Shown piece after piece: positions 26,563-35,502 of a stretch of 64,000 nt of DNA. Position 1 is the first letter of the stretch; every line of letters begins with the position of its first letter. The notes beneath the pieces were generated by a model that saw only the letters and a list, made by a program, of their open reading frames with translations, made no database searches and had not been told where the DNA came from. The translations under genes and the position numbers were made by a program. The stretch is from Klebsiella pneumoniae (lineage in GTDB: Bacteria; Myxococcota_A; UBA796; SXON01), in contig CAMAXZ010000014.1 in NCBI GenBank assembly GCA_945862325.1, positions 29,982-93,981 of the forward strand. Direction: 5' to 3'.

Positions 26563-28098
26563 TCACGGCCTGTAGGTGAACCGCCGGTTCGGGGCGAACG
26601 GTCCCTCGATGCTCACCTCCTCGCCGTCGGGGAGCGTGAGCACGAGGCGTTCGACGGTGTCCACGTCGCCCAGGCCCACGTGCGCCACCGCCGGGCCCGC
26701 CGACGCATACGAACGCTCGGTGGTGACGAGCGCGGCGCGCGTGATCCCCCCGGCGGTCACGCGCGCGACCGCGTTCAACGGCGCCTCCACCGCGATCCAC
26801 GCCCCGTCGACGCAGCCGGGGCGCCGCACCACCCACGGCGATCGAAACGCGTCGCCCAGCACGAGCTCCAGCGACCCGTCGCCGTCGAGGTCCACGGGCA
26901 CCACCGCGCGCGCGGCGCCCTCGATCGGGAGCCCGTCCACCGCGGTGTACCCGCCGTCGGCCCCGCGGGAGTAGCGGACCACCGGGTGGGTGGGCGTGCT
27001 CTCCGCCGTGTAGAAGTCGGACAGCGGCGCCACGAGATCGAGCCCGCCGTCGTTGTCGAGGTCGGCCGCGCCGACGCCGAACGCCATCACCGTGCCCGAC
27101 CACGGGTCGAGCCCCCGGGCAAAGCCGGCGTCGCTCCACGCGGCGTCCGCCTGTTCGAGCAGGACCACCCGGCGGGTCTCCCCGAGCACGACGTCGAGGT
27201 CGCCGTCGGCGTCTGCGTCCGCGGCGGTCGCCCCCATGCAGTCGACCCCGACCTCGAGGCCGGTGTCGGCCCCGCGTGTGAACCCGCCGCGCCCGTCGCC
27301 GAAGATCACCGCGTTGCGCTGCGTGTCGGTCGGCGAGTCGTTGCAGAGCAGGACGTCGACGTGTCCGTCGCCGTCCACGTCGAGGGCCGTGGCGTCGAAC
27401 GCGGGGCCCCATGTACCCGCGGGGACCTCGTCGATCGGCGTGAGGCGGAGCCTCCTCGCGCCGTCGTTGACCAGGAGGTCGCCGACGAGGACGCCGTCGG
27501 CGTCGGTCGGCGCGGTGTACACCGCGACCCCGTCCAGATCGCCGTCTTCGTCGAAGTCGGCCAGCGCCACGTCGCGCATGCGTGCCATACGGCGTTCGAA
27601 GGGCACGGCCTCGACGCGCGGCGACTCGCCGCCGGCGTCCCAGACGACACACGGGGCCTTGCCGGCGACCACGAGGTCCGTCCGTCCGTCGCCGTCGAGG
27701 TCGCCGGCAGAGAACCCGGACACCGTCGCGCCGATCCCCTGAAGCTCGACGCCGCCGGTCGCGAGGTCGAACGCCTCGGCCGGCGCCTCGGGGGGCGCCC
27801 AGTACACCCGCCATCCATCGGACCGCGGGACCACGGCCACCGCGCCCGGCTCGATCACCGCGTGTTCCTCGACCTCCGGCGGCCCCCACGACCGAGGATT
27901 CGCGGCGGCGTCGCGCCAGGCCGGGGCCACGGGGGCCGCGCACGCCACCGGCTCCGTCGCGACCCAGCCCTCCGGGAACTCCGTGACGAGGGTGGGCCCG
28001 GAGGGCGGCGCGTCGTGACACCCGGCGAGGGCGCTCAGGAGCGAGAGGCGAAGGGCGCGGGCGGGCACGCGCCCGGCGTAGCGCGGCGCCGGACTCAC
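26563..28098 (-). CDS. FG-GAP repeat lipoprotein with ASPIC/UnbV C-terminal domain
   Basis: A 511-residue lipoprotein (LLSALAGC). Six Asp-rich calcium-type loops mark a beta-propeller: DLDGDGRTDLVV, DFDEDGDLDGVAV, DVDGDGHVDVLL, DADADGDLDVVL, DLDNDGGLDLVA and DLDGDGSLELVL. The last 70 residues match the ASPIC/UnbV domain (ARVTAGGITRAALVTTERSY, HVGLGDVDTVERLVL). Such proteins are extracellular binding or scaffold proteins. The GTG at 28098 lies 18 bases after the acs stop; a second in-frame GTG at 28068 gives a tighter signal peptide. It converges on the VWA gene with a 6-base gap. Confidence 0.85.
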   Translation of the reverse strand: MSPAPRYAGRVPARALRLSLLSALAGCHDAPPSGPTLVTEFPEGWVATEPVACAAPVAPAWRDAAANPRSWGPPEVEEHAVIEPGAVAVVPRSDGWRVYWAPPEAPAEAFDLATGGVELQGIGATVSGFSAGDLDGDGRTDLVVAGKAPCVVWDAGGESPRVEAVPFERRMARMRDVALADFDEDGDLDGVAVYTAPTDADGVLVGDLLVNDGARRLRLTPIDEVPAGTWGPAFDATALDVDGDGHVDVLLCNDSPTDTQRNAVIFGDGRGGFTRGADTGLEVGVDCMGATAADADADGDLDVVLGETRRVVLLEQADAAWSDAGFARGLDPWSGTVMAFGVGAADLDNDGGLDLVAPLSDFYTAESTPTHPVVRYSRGADGGYTAVDGLPIEGAARAVVPVDLDGDGSLELVLGDAFRSPWVVRRPGCVDGAWIAVEAPLNAVARVTAGGITRAALVTTERSYASAGPAVAHVGLGDVDTVERLVLTLPDGEEVSIEGPFAPNRRFTYRP

Positions 28099-28116
28099 TC
28101 CAAGGTGGCGTTGCCC

Positions 28117-30060
28117 CTACTTCGTCGTCACGCGAAGGCCCACGATCTCCAGGATCGCGTCGACCACGCCGGGATCGGCGAGGGTGCTGAGGTCGCCGAG
28201 GTCCTCGGACTCGCCCTCCGCGATCTTGCGCAGGATGCGACGCATGATCTTGCCGGACCGGGTCTTCGGGAGGCCCGGAACGAAGAAGATCTCGTCGGGC
28301 ACGGCGATGGGTCCGATGGCGTGACGCACCTGCTCTTTGAGCGCGCCCGCGAGCTCGTTCGGCGCGAGCTCGTCCGCCGCGGGCCGCGTGTGGATGTACG
28401 CCCGAATGCCGTGCCCCTTGATGGGGTGCGGCACGCCGACCACGGCGGCCTCCGCCACGGCGTCGTGCGCGACCAGGGCGCTCTCGACCTCGGCGGTTCC
28501 GATGCGGTGACCGCTCACGTTCAGGACGTCGTCGACCCGGCCGGTGATCCAGTAGTAGCCGTCTTCGTCGCGGCGGCAGCCGTCGCCCGTGAAGTAGTAG
28601 CCGGGGAACCTTGAAAAGTACGTCTCGCGGAAGCGCTTGTGGTCTCCGTGGAGCGTGCGGGCCTGGCCCGGCCACGCCCCGAGGAGGCACAGGTTGCCGC
28701 TCACGCCGTTCCCCTCCAGCACACTCCCGGCGTCGTCGAGCAGCACCGGCCGCACCCCGGGCAACGGCAGCGTGGCGGACCCCGGCTTGGTCGGGGTCGC
28801 GCCGGGGAGCGGCGCGATCAGGATGCCGCCCGTCTCGGTCTGCCACCACGTGTCGACCACGGCGCAGCGGCCCTCGCCGACGACGTCGTGGTACCACCGC
28901 CAGACCTCCGGGTTGATCGGCTCTCCGACGCTGCCGAGCACGCGCAGCGTGGCGCGCGACGTGCGCTTCACGGGCTCGTCCCCGGCCCGCATGAGCGTCC
29001 GCAGCGCGGTCGGCGCGGTGTAGAGGACCGTCGCCCCCACCTCGTCGACCACCTCCCAGTAGCGGGACGCGGTCGGCCACGTCGGCAGGCCCTCGAACAT
29101 GACCGTCGTGACGCCGTTCGCGAGGGGGCCGTAGAGAATATAGCTATGTCCTGTGATCCAGCCGATGTCCGCCGTGCAGAAAAACACGTCGTCGTCGCGC
29201 GCGTCGAACACCCAGCGGAACGTCGCGGCGGCGTAGGTCAGGTACCCCGCGGTCGTGTGCAGCACGCCCTTCGGCTTCCCCGTGGATCCCGACGTGTAGA
29301 GGATGAAGAGCGGGTCTTCCGCCGCCATCCACTCTACCGGGCACGTGGCGCGGTGGCGCTCGCACTCGGCGTCGAGCCAATGGTCGCGGCCAGGGCGCAT
29401 GTCGACGGCGGTGCCCGTGCGGCGCGCCACGAGGACCGAGGTGACGCCGGCGAGGCCCTCGATCGCCTGGTCGACGATCTGCTTGAGGGGGATGGGCTTC
29501 GCTCCGCGGCGGGCTTCGTTGGCGGTGAACACGACCTTGCACGCTGCGTCGAGGATGCGATCGCGGAGGGCCTCGGCGGAGAAGCCGGCGAACACGACCG
29601 AGTGCACCGCGCCGATGCGCGCGCACGCGAGGACGGCGTAGGCAAGCTCCGGGATCATCGGCATGTACAGGCACACCCGGTCGCCGCGGCGCACGCCGTG
29701 CGCCAGGAGCACGTTGGCGACGCGCGCGACCTCCTGCTTGAGCCTGCGGAACGAAATGCGCTCCACCTCGCCCGGATCGTTCCCCACCCACACGATCGCG
29801 GTGCGGTCCGGGCGCGTGGACGCCCACCGATCGACACAGTTGTAGCTGGCGTTCAGACGGCCGCCCGAGAACCACGAGAAGTCGACCTGGTCGAGGTCCA
29901 CGTCGACGATGGAGTGCGGAGGATGGAACCACTCGAGCGTCTCTGCCTCGCGTCGCCAGAACGCCGCCGGGTCGTCGAGGCTCTCGGCGTACAGGCGCTC
30001 GTAGTCCTCGAAGGACTGGATGCGGGACTTCGCCGTGACGTCGGGCTTCGTGGGGATCAT
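28117..30060 (-). CDS. acs: Acetyl-CoA synthetase
   Basis: A 647-residue AMP-forming acetyl-CoA synthetase, converting acetate, ATP and CoA to acetyl-CoA. Visible motifs are the P-loop [11 protein letters not shown], the acetate-pocket [30 protein letters not shown] with the hinge, and [11 protein letters not shown] with the acetylatable K604, which aligns with K609 of the enteric enzyme. The length is normal. The start is an ATG with GAGGAA upstream. The gene lies 9 bases after the fusion enzyme gene and 18 before the FG-GAP gene on the same strand. Confidence 0.96.
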   Translation of the reverse strand: MIPTKPDVTAKSRIQSFEDYERLYAESLDDPAAFWRREAETLEWFHPPHSIVDVDLDQVDFSWFSGGRLNASYNCVDRWASTRPDRTAIVWVGNDPGEVERISFRRLKQEVARVANVLLAHGVRRGDRVCLYMPMIPELAYAVLACARIGAVHSVVFAGFSAEALRDRILDAACKVVFTANEARRGAKPIPLKQIVDQAIEGLAGVTSVLVARRTGTAVDMRPGRDHWLDAECERHRATCPVEWMAAEDPLFILYTSGSTGKPKGVLHTTAGYLTYAAATFRWVFDARDDDVFFCTADIGWITGHSYILYGPLANGVTTVMFEGLPTWPTASRYWEVVDEVGATVLYTAPTALRTLMRAGDEPVKRTSRATLRVLGSVGEPINPEVWRWYHDVVGEGRCAVVDTWWQTETGGILIAPLPGATPTKPGSATLPLPGVRPVLLDDAGSVLEGNGVSGNLCLLGAWPGQARTLHGDHKRFRETYFSRFPGYYFTGDGCRRDEDGYYWITGRVDDVLNVSGHRIGTAEVESALVAHDAVAEAAVVGVPHPIKGHGIRAYIHTRPAADELAPNELAGALKEQVRHAIGPIAVPDEIFFVPGLPKTRSGKIMRRILRKIAEGESEDLGDLSTLADPGVVDAILEIVGLRVTTK

Positions 30061-30069
30061 GCTGGTTCC

Positions 30070-32346
30070 TCAGGAGTGAAGTGGGGCTTCGGGTGGGGAC
30101 TCGAAGAACGCCTCGGGGGTCTCGAACCGAACGCCGAGGTTGGCGGCGAACGCCCGGTCCGAGTCGCGGTCCCCGACCATCACGCAGGCCTCGCGGTCGA
30201 GCCCCTCCGACTCGATCCACCATACGCCCAGGCCCGGCATCGGCTTCCGGCACCAGCACGCGTCACGGCCAGGCGGGTGCGGGCACCACTTGATTGGAAA
30301 AGGAAGTCCCAACGCCGCTCGTGTGGCCTCGAAGCACGCCTCGACGGCCTCGGCGCTGACGTGGCCGCTGCCGACGCCGCTCTGGTTCGACACCCCGAGC
30401 AGCAGCCAACCTTGCTCGTGCAAGGCCGATAGTCGCTCGCGCCGACCGGGAAGGAGCACCACGTCGTCCGGGGTGCGCGGGTACGGCGCCCCGCTGCGCG
30501 TGACGCGAACCGTGCCGTCCAGGTCGAGGAGGACCGCGCGCCTGGAGCCCCCCCGCGTCCGGACGAACGGTACGCGCTCGATCGACGCGAACCCCTCGTC
30601 GATCGTCGGAGGTTCATCGAGGCGGAACCAGCGGTGCACGGCGGACGGCGGCACGTCGTTCGCCGCCCCGCGGGCGAGCTCGCCGGGGTCCGGCAGCCGC
30701 CCGTAGCGGGTGATGAGGCGCCGGCAGGCGTTGTACAGGGCCTCCGGCAGGGGGGTGTCGAGCCGCACGCACCGCACCGGCAGGCGCGCGCCCGCCGCGG
30801 CGCGGAGCACGGCGTGGCGCGAAGCGCGCGTGGGGTAGGTGTTGTCCAGGATCCACCGACGCTGGCCCGCGGCGACGCCCGCGATCAGGCGTGGCACGAG
30901 CCCGTCGAGCGTCCCGCCGAGCTCATCCCGGTTCAAGCGTGCGTATCCGCGCGCGAGGTACGGCTCGACGAGGCTCGTCTTGCCGGCTCCCGGTGGCCCG
31001 GTGACCAACAGCACCTCGTCGGCTCCGGGCGGAGGCGCGCGCCGCTTCGGGGTGGGCGCGCCTCGATCGAGGGACTCCATCGCGGCGTCGTCGAGCGCGA
31101 GGTGGGCGGCATCCGCGGCGTCGCGCGCGGTCTCGGGCCGCGTGGCGCCGACGAGCGGGATCACGTTCGGCGCGCGCGCGAGGAGCCACGCGAGCTGCAC
31201 CTGGGCGCCGCTGACCCCGAGGCGCGACGCCACGGCGTTCACCGCCGCGTCGGGCGGCTCGGATCGGCGCGCGTGGCCCCCGAGGGGGCGATGCGCCAGG
31301 ACCGCGATGCCGAGCGCCTCGCACCGCTCCGCGAGCCCGAGGTTCTTCGGCGCGTGCCGGCTGATCTCGACCTGGACCGCGGCGATCGGCGCGATCGCCA
31401 TCGCCGCCTCCAGCTGCGCCGCGTCCACGTTGCAAACGCCGATCGCGCGGCACTTCCCGGCGTCGAGAAGGCCCCGCAGGGCGCCGACGCTGTCGGCCAG
31501 CGGCACGCGCGGATCGACCGTGTGAAGGAGCATCAGGTCGAGGCTCTCGCGCCGTAGGTTCCGGAGTGACGCCTCGCAGCGGGCCACCAGCCGCTCGGGT
31601 GAGCCGTCGGGCACCCAGCGCCCACCCGGCCGACGCAGCCCGGCCTTGGTGACGACGACGACGTCCAGCCCCGCGCCGCCGATCGCGCGCTCGACGTGTC
31701 CGAGGTCGTCTTCGTCGAGCGCGTAGGAGTCCGCGGTGTCGAACACTTCCACCCCGGCGTCGACCGCCGCGCGGAGGACCCTCGCGACCGCCTCGGGGTC
31801 CGGCCGCCCCTCCGTGCCGAGCCGCAACGTGCCGAGCGCGATTGGGAACACGCGCTCTCCGAGCAGGAACCTACGGTCAGGCTCACGCCGCGCCCGCGCC
31901 GCGGGCCGCGTCGGCTCCCCCATCGCCCAGAGGGCGTCGTCTTCGAGCTCGTCGTCCCTGGGGCCGAGCTCGCCACACAACGGCAAGGTCGCCCACGAGC
32001 GGTCGAGCCGTCGCGCCTCCGTGGGGTGGAGCACGACCACGTCGCGCCGGGCGGCGCCCATCGGACGTCGCACGGCCACGACGAGCGTCCCCGCGAGGAT
32101 CGCGTCGATCGTGGCGCGCACGTCGCCGTCCGGGCGCGCGGTGGCCGAACGCGCGGCCGTCGACAGGAAGCGGCCGACATCGCGCTCGTCGAGCTCGAGC
32201 CCGGCGGAGAGCTCCGCGTTCGACAGCGGGGGCGCCGCCGCGTCGAGGACGCGACGGAGCCGCTCGGCGTACGTGCGCTTCTGCGCGACCACGGACGCGT
32301 GCGCGAGTTCGCGTATGCGGGCGCGGGCGGCAGGGGAGATCGGCAC
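30070..32346 (-). CDS. Aldo/keto reductase - PNKP-like kinase - HAD phosphatase fusion
   Basis: A 758-residue multidomain protein. Residues 1-150 are an unassigned helical region plus a small alpha/beta part. An aldo/keto reductase spans about 155-425 with a full tetrad: D203 and Y208 (FDTADSY), K234 (VVVTKAG) and H275 (MLLHTVD). A P-loop kinase spans about 445-595: GPPGAGKT (450-457), LNRDELGG and LDNTYPTRASR, matching polynucleotide kinase/PNKP. A HAD phosphatase spans about 603-750: DLDGTV (D608, D610), SNQSGVGSG, a Zn-type C688-x-H690...C697-x-C699 loop, CRKP and MVGDRDSD. It resembles the HisB/GmhB/PNKP phosphatase group. The GTG start lies 30 bases after a 61-residue protein gene. The substrate is unknown. 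Confidence 0.87.
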   Translation of the reverse strand: MPISPAARARIRELAHASVVAQKRTYAERLRRVLDAAAPPLSNAELSAGLELDERDVGRFLSTAARSATARPDGDVRATIDAILAGTLVVAVRRPMGAARRDVVVLHPTEARRLDRSWATLPLCGELGPRDDELEDDALWAMGEPTRPAARARREPDRRFLLGERVFPIALGTLRLGTEGRPDPEAVARVLRAAVDAGVEVFDTADSYALDEDDLGHVERAIGGAGLDVVVVTKAGLRRPGGRWVPDGSPERLVARCEASLRNLRRESLDLMLLHTVDPRVPLADSVGALRGLLDAGKCRAIGVCNVDAAQLEAAMAIAPIAAVQVEISRHAPKNLGLAERCEALGIAVLAHRPLGGHARRSEPPDAAVNAVASRLGVSGAQVQLAWLLARAPNVIPLVGATRPETARDAADAAHLALDDAAMESLDRGAPTPKRRAPPPGADEVLLVTGPPGAGKTSLVEPYLARGYARLNRDELGGTLDGLVPRLIAGVAAGQRRWILDNTYPTRASRHAVLRAAAGARLPVRCVRLDTPLPEALYNACRRLITRYGRLPDPGELARGAANDVPPSAVHRWFRLDEPPTIDEGFASIERVPFVRTRGGSRRAVLLDLDGTVRVTRSGAPYPRTPDDVVLLPGRRERLSALHEQGWLLLGVSNQSGVGSGHVSAEAVEACFEATRAALGLPFPIKWCPHPPGRDACWCRKPMPGLGVWWIESEGLDREACVMVGDRDSDRAFAANLGVRFETPEAFFESPPEAPLHS

Positions 32347-32376
32347 GACCCTCCACCTATCCGCGCCCCGCGGGGC

Positions 32377-32562
32377 TCACTTGGCGGAAGGCTCGACCTG
32401 CTCCTTGAGATCCTCGGTCACGAAGTCGAGGAGGGTGGTGGAGAGCTCGATGATCTGCTGGTGGCTGAAGCCCTCCGCGCGGAGCTTGCGGTAGAAGCTG
32501 CCCGCCACCGAGCGGTTGCGGGTCTTCAGGAGGTCATTGAGATCGGAAGTCTGGGTCTGCAC
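32377..32562 (-). CDS. Small conserved-looking protein upstream of the fusion enzyme
   Basis: A 61-residue protein predicted to be helical (FYRKLRAEGFSHQQIIELST, LLDFVTEDLKEQV). It has balanced composition unlike the Arg/Pro/Ala-rich spurious frames around it. The GTG start is preceded by GAGG at an eight-base distance. It is immediately upstream of, and in the same direction as, the reductase-kinase-phosphatase gene, so it may be cotranscribed. No family is recognised. Confidence 0.62.
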   Translation of the reverse strand: MQTQTSDLNDLLKTRNRSVAGSFYRKLRAEGFSHQQIIELSTTLLDFVTEDLKEQVEPSAK

Positions 32563-32750
32563 GTTCGAACCTCATGGGTACTGGCGTCGGACAACGCAAG
32601 CAAGACGCGTGCCGGGACGTGAAGTTGGAAAACGGGCCGCGCAAAGGTGCTCGGGGCCCGAGGTGCGAACCCCGCTACGCGATCCGCGGGCCGCAGGTGC
32701 GTACCCAGCTTCGCACCCCGGTCAGGCGCGCGGCGAGGTTAGGACGTGCC

Positions 32751-33281
32751 ATGCCGAGCTGGATCCTCGCGGTGGCCCTGGTGTTCGGCGCGCCGCTCGA
32801 GGTGCGCCCCGCCGAGGGCGCCATTCGCTTCGAAGCCTCGTCCACGCTCCACTCCTTCGCCGGCTCGGCCGCCAGCTGGTCGGGCCGGCTCGATCCCGAG
32901 CGAGGCACCGGCACGCTCGTCGTCGACGCGACCACCCTCACCACGGGGCTCGGTCCGCGCGACGCCCGGATGCGCGACACCTGCCTCGAAGTCGGGCGGT
33001 TCCCGGAGATCCGCTTCGATGTGTCGTCGATCGAGGGCGAACCCGCGTTGCTGCGCGGCGGCCCCGGCGGCGGCGGGGTCACCCTCGTGGGGATGCTCAC
33101 CATCCGCGACGTCGCCCGCCCGGTCCGGGTGCCCGCGCAGCTCACCTGGGAGTCCGGCGCCGCGCGGCTGAAGGGCCGCGTCGGGCTGGCCTGGGCCGAC
33201 TTCGGGATCCCCGATCCGAGCGTGCTCCTGAGCGCGATGTCCCCCGGGGTCGACGTCGTGTTCGACGTGCTCGCGGGTTAG
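32751..33281 (+). CDS. YceI-family exported protein
   Basis: A 176-residue protein with a signal peptide (WILAVALVFGAP) and a YceI-like lipocalin barrel: IRFEASSTLHSFAGSAASW, GTLVVDATTLTTGLGPRDAR, MRDTCLEVGRFPEIRF and TLVGMLTIRDVARPV. YceI proteins bind polyisoprenoid or amphiphilic lipids in the periplasm. The ATG lies six bases after TTAGGA, which could be a -10 or a weak AGGA ribosome site. The 188-base gap upstream shows no gene or RNA. The crotonase gene follows after nine bases. Confidence 0.83.
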   Translation: MPSWILAVALVFGAPLEVRPAEGAIRFEASSTLHSFAGSAASWSGRLDPERGTGTLVVDATTLTTGLGPRDARMRDTCLEVGRFPEIRFDVSSIEGEPALLRGGPGGGGVTLVGMLTIRDVARPVRVPAQLTWESGAARLKGRVGLAWADFGIPDPSVLLSAMSPGVDVVFDVLAG

Positions 33282-33290
33282 CTACGACCG

Positions 33291-34115
33291 ATGCTGCCTG
33301 ACGTCTCTCCTCTGAAGCTCGTCGTCGACGGCGGGATCGCCTACCTCGAGCTCGACCACGGCAAGGCGAACGAGATGGGGCGCGCCGAGGTGTGCGCGTT
33401 CGAGCGCCTCGTCATCTGGCTCGAGGGCGGCAACGCGCGGGCGCTCGTCACCTACTCGCGCCGCGTGACGGCGCGCGGCTCGTCGGTGTTCATCTCCGGC
33501 GCCAACGTCACGGAGCGCGGCCCCTGGTCAACCCAGGAGGTCAAGTCGCACGTCCGTTATCAGCGAATCACGCTGGCGCGGCTGCGGCGGGCCCCGGTGT
33601 TCCACGTGGCCGTCGTCGACGGGCTCGCGCTTGGCTGGGGCACGGAGTTCCTCCTCTGCTGTGACTGGCGGATCGCGGGTCCGAACGCCCGGTTCGGCCT
33701 CCCGGAGACGGGCCTGGGCATCGTCCCGGGCGCGGGCGGCGCCAGCGAGCTGCCCGGGCTCGTCGGCCTCACCCACGCGCTGCGCCTCGGCCTCACCGGC
33801 GAGCAGATCGACGCGGCAGAGGCCCTGCGCATCGGGCTGGTCGACGAGCGGTGCGAGGGCGTGGACGCCGGGCTCGATCGCGCGCGCGCCCTGGCCGCGT
33901 TGGTGGCGCGCCGCTCCCCCACGGCCGTCGCGGCGTACAAGGCCGCGGCGATCGCCGGCCTGGGTCGGAGCGAAGACGAGCGTCGCGCCGCGGAGGCCTC
34001 CGCGTACGAACACTGCGTCGACTCGGGCGAGGCGGCCGTCGGCCGGGCCTCGTTCTCGGGCATCCTCGCGGGTGAAACCCCCGCCTGGGGCCCCTTCAAG
34101 GGGTGGCGCCCGTGA
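33291..34115 (+). CDS. Enoyl-CoA hydratase/isomerase (crotonase) family enzyme
   Basis: A 274-residue crotonase-fold enzyme. Both catalytic glutamates of true enoyl-CoA hydratases are present at equivalent places: E119 in LALGWGTEFLLCCDWR and E140 in FGLPETGLGIVPGAGG. Oxyanion-hole segments are SVFISGANVTE and VDGLALG. It could act in fatty-acid or aromatic-acid degradation. It is the first gene of a coupled group: its stop overlaps the GTG of the next lipoprotein gene, and the chain continues to GlpD. Confidence 0.87.
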   Translation: MLPDVSPLKLVVDGGIAYLELDHGKANEMGRAEVCAFERLVIWLEGGNARALVTYSRRVTARGSSVFISGANVTERGPWSTQEVKSHVRYQRITLARLRRAPVFHVAVVDGLALGWGTEFLLCCDWRIAGPNARFGLPETGLGIVPGAGGASELPGLVGLTHALRLGLTGEQIDAAEALRIGLVDERCEGVDAGLDRARALAALVARRSPTAVAAYKAAAIAGLGRSEDERRAAEASAYEHCVDSGEAAVGRASFSGILAGETPAWGPFKGWRP

Positions 34116-34432
34116 TCGTCGCGGCCCTGCTCGTGGCGTGCACCCTCGGCGTCGTGGAAAACGGAGATTGCGCGAGGATCCCCGAAGGCCGCGCGAAGGA
34201 AGATTGTCGGTACGCGCTGGCCCGCACGCACGCCGATGATCCCGCGAAGTTGGACGCCGCGCTCGACGCGATCGAGGACGAGAACGCGCGCGACATGGTC
34301 CTGCTCCGCCTCGCCGTCGACCTCCCGTCCCGCGCCCCTGAGCTGTGCCGGCGGACGCGCACGCCGCTCGGCAAGGACAAGTGCGAGAAGGTGGTCGGGC
34401 GTCCTCATCTCGGCGGCGTTCGGGGGCCGTGA
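34112..34432 (+). CDS. Small Cys-paired lipoprotein (C-x11-C), unit 1
   Basis: A 106-residue lipoprotein. The GTG at 34112 overlaps the crotonase TGA (GTGA), giving the leader MIVAALLVAC. After lipidation the protein is helical and holds two cysteine pairs with identical spacing: C-ARIPEGRAKED-C and C-RRTRTPLGKDK-C (eleven residues between each). The next gene product repeats this spacing, so the two are probably paralogous or form one complex. No known family is recognised. Disulfide-braced helical hairpins are the likely structure. Confidence 0.7.
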   Translation: MIVAALLVACTLGVVENGDCARIPEGRAKEDCRYALARTHADDPAKLDAALDAIEDENARDMVLLRLAVDLPSRAPELCRRTRTPLGKDKCEKVVGRPHLGGVRGP

Positions 34433-35502
34433 GCCACGCCCTCGCCGCGCTCGTGCTCGCCGGCGGCCTGCTCCAGGGGTGCGGGCGCGAGGCGGCTCCG
34501 ACGATCCGGCCCCTCCCCGATGGGGTCGGCGCGGAGGTGTGCGACGCGGAGCCCTTCGACCAGCTGCGCACGATCTGCCTCGTCGAGGCCGCGGCGCGCG
34601 CGGGGCGCGAGGCCGACGCCGGTCGCGCGGAAGCCGCGTGCGCGGCGGTACCGGAGGGGGCATGGCGTGAAGAGTGCCGCTTTCGGTCCGCGGAAGAGCT
34701 CGCCGCCCGTGGGGACGCGGTGGCCGCGCTCCGGGGGTGCGGCGCCGCCGGTCGCTTCGCGACCTTCTGCGTCACGCACGTCGGTTGGCGCCTGCCCGCG
34801 CCGGACGATCCTGCATCGACGCAGCAATTCCCGGAGGCCTCGGGCGCGTGGGTCGACGCGGCCGCGGCCATCGAAGACGCGGCCCTCCGCGCCGAGGCGG
34901 AGGACACCCTCCGTGCCCGTTGGCACCACGCGCGGGTGTTCGGGACGGGCACCGCCGATCCGCGGGCGGCCAAGGCCGCGGCGTCCGCCGACGCGCCGTA
35001 CGCGCGCACCGCGTGGGCGCTCGAGGCCGTACGCCTCGCGGAGGGCGATCTCGCCGTCGCGCACGCGTCCTGGACCGCGGACACCGTGCTCACCGGGGTC
35101 GCGCTGCCCGTCGCCCGTCGGGTCGGGCGGTACGACGGCGACCTTCGCGTAGACGCCGAGGCGCAGCTCCCCAAGGTGCGCACCTTCGGGGGCGGCGCCC
35201 GGCTGATCGCCGCCGACCCGGAGATCGACGTCCGCGTCGCCTTGCTCGACGCGCTCGCCTTTCGAGAGGCGACGACCTCCGCCGAGCCCTTCGCCCCTTT
35301 CCTCGACGATCCCGCGCGGGAGGTGCGGCTCGTGGCGCTGCGGCACTTCCGCACCCGTCCGTCCCCGAACGCCGAGGTCGTGCTCACCCGGCTCGCGAGC
35401 GACCCCGACCCGGCGGTCGCCGCGCACGCGAACGACGCGCTCGCGCACAAGACCTGGCTCGGCAAGGCTCCGCGCAAGAAGATGAAGGACGTTCGACCAT
35501 GA
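34429..35502 (+). CDS. Cys-paired lipoprotein (C-x11-C) with HEAT-like C terminus, unit 2
   Basis: A 357-residue lipoprotein (LLQGC). The N-terminal part has two C-x11-C pairs (C-DAEPFDQLRTI-C and C-AAVPEGAWREE-C) and one C-x9-C pair (C-GAAGRFATF-C), the pattern of the preceding small lipoprotein. The rest is helical. The last 90 residues look like HEAT repeats (IDVRVALLDALAF, AREVRLVALRHFRTR, DPAVAAHANDALAHK). The GTG start overlaps the previous TGA, and its own stop overlaps the glpD ATG. A scaffold role in the envelope is inferred. Confidence 0.75.
   Translation: MSHALAALVLAGGLLQGCGREAAPTIRPLPDGVGAEVCDAEPFDQLRTICLVEAAARAGREADAGRAEAACAAVPEGAWREECRFRSAEELAARGDAVAALRGCGAAGRFATFCVTHVGWRLPAPDDPASTQQFPEASGAWVDAAAAIEDAALRAEAEDTLRARWHHARVFGTGTADPRAAKAAASADAPYARTAWALEAVRLAEGDLAVAHASWTADTVLTGVALPVARRVGRYDGDLRVDAEAQLPKVRTFGGGARLIAADPEIDVRVALLDALAFREATTSAEPFAPFLDDPAREVRLVALRHFRTRPSPNAEVVLTRLASDPDPAVAAHANDALAHKTWLGKAPRKKMKDVRP

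Noticed and set aside
32558..32575. GTTCGAAC, resembling a tRNA T-loop, upstream of the 61-residue protein gene.
   Set aside because: No acceptor, D or anticodon arms can be formed around it, and part of it lies in the leader of a likely gene.
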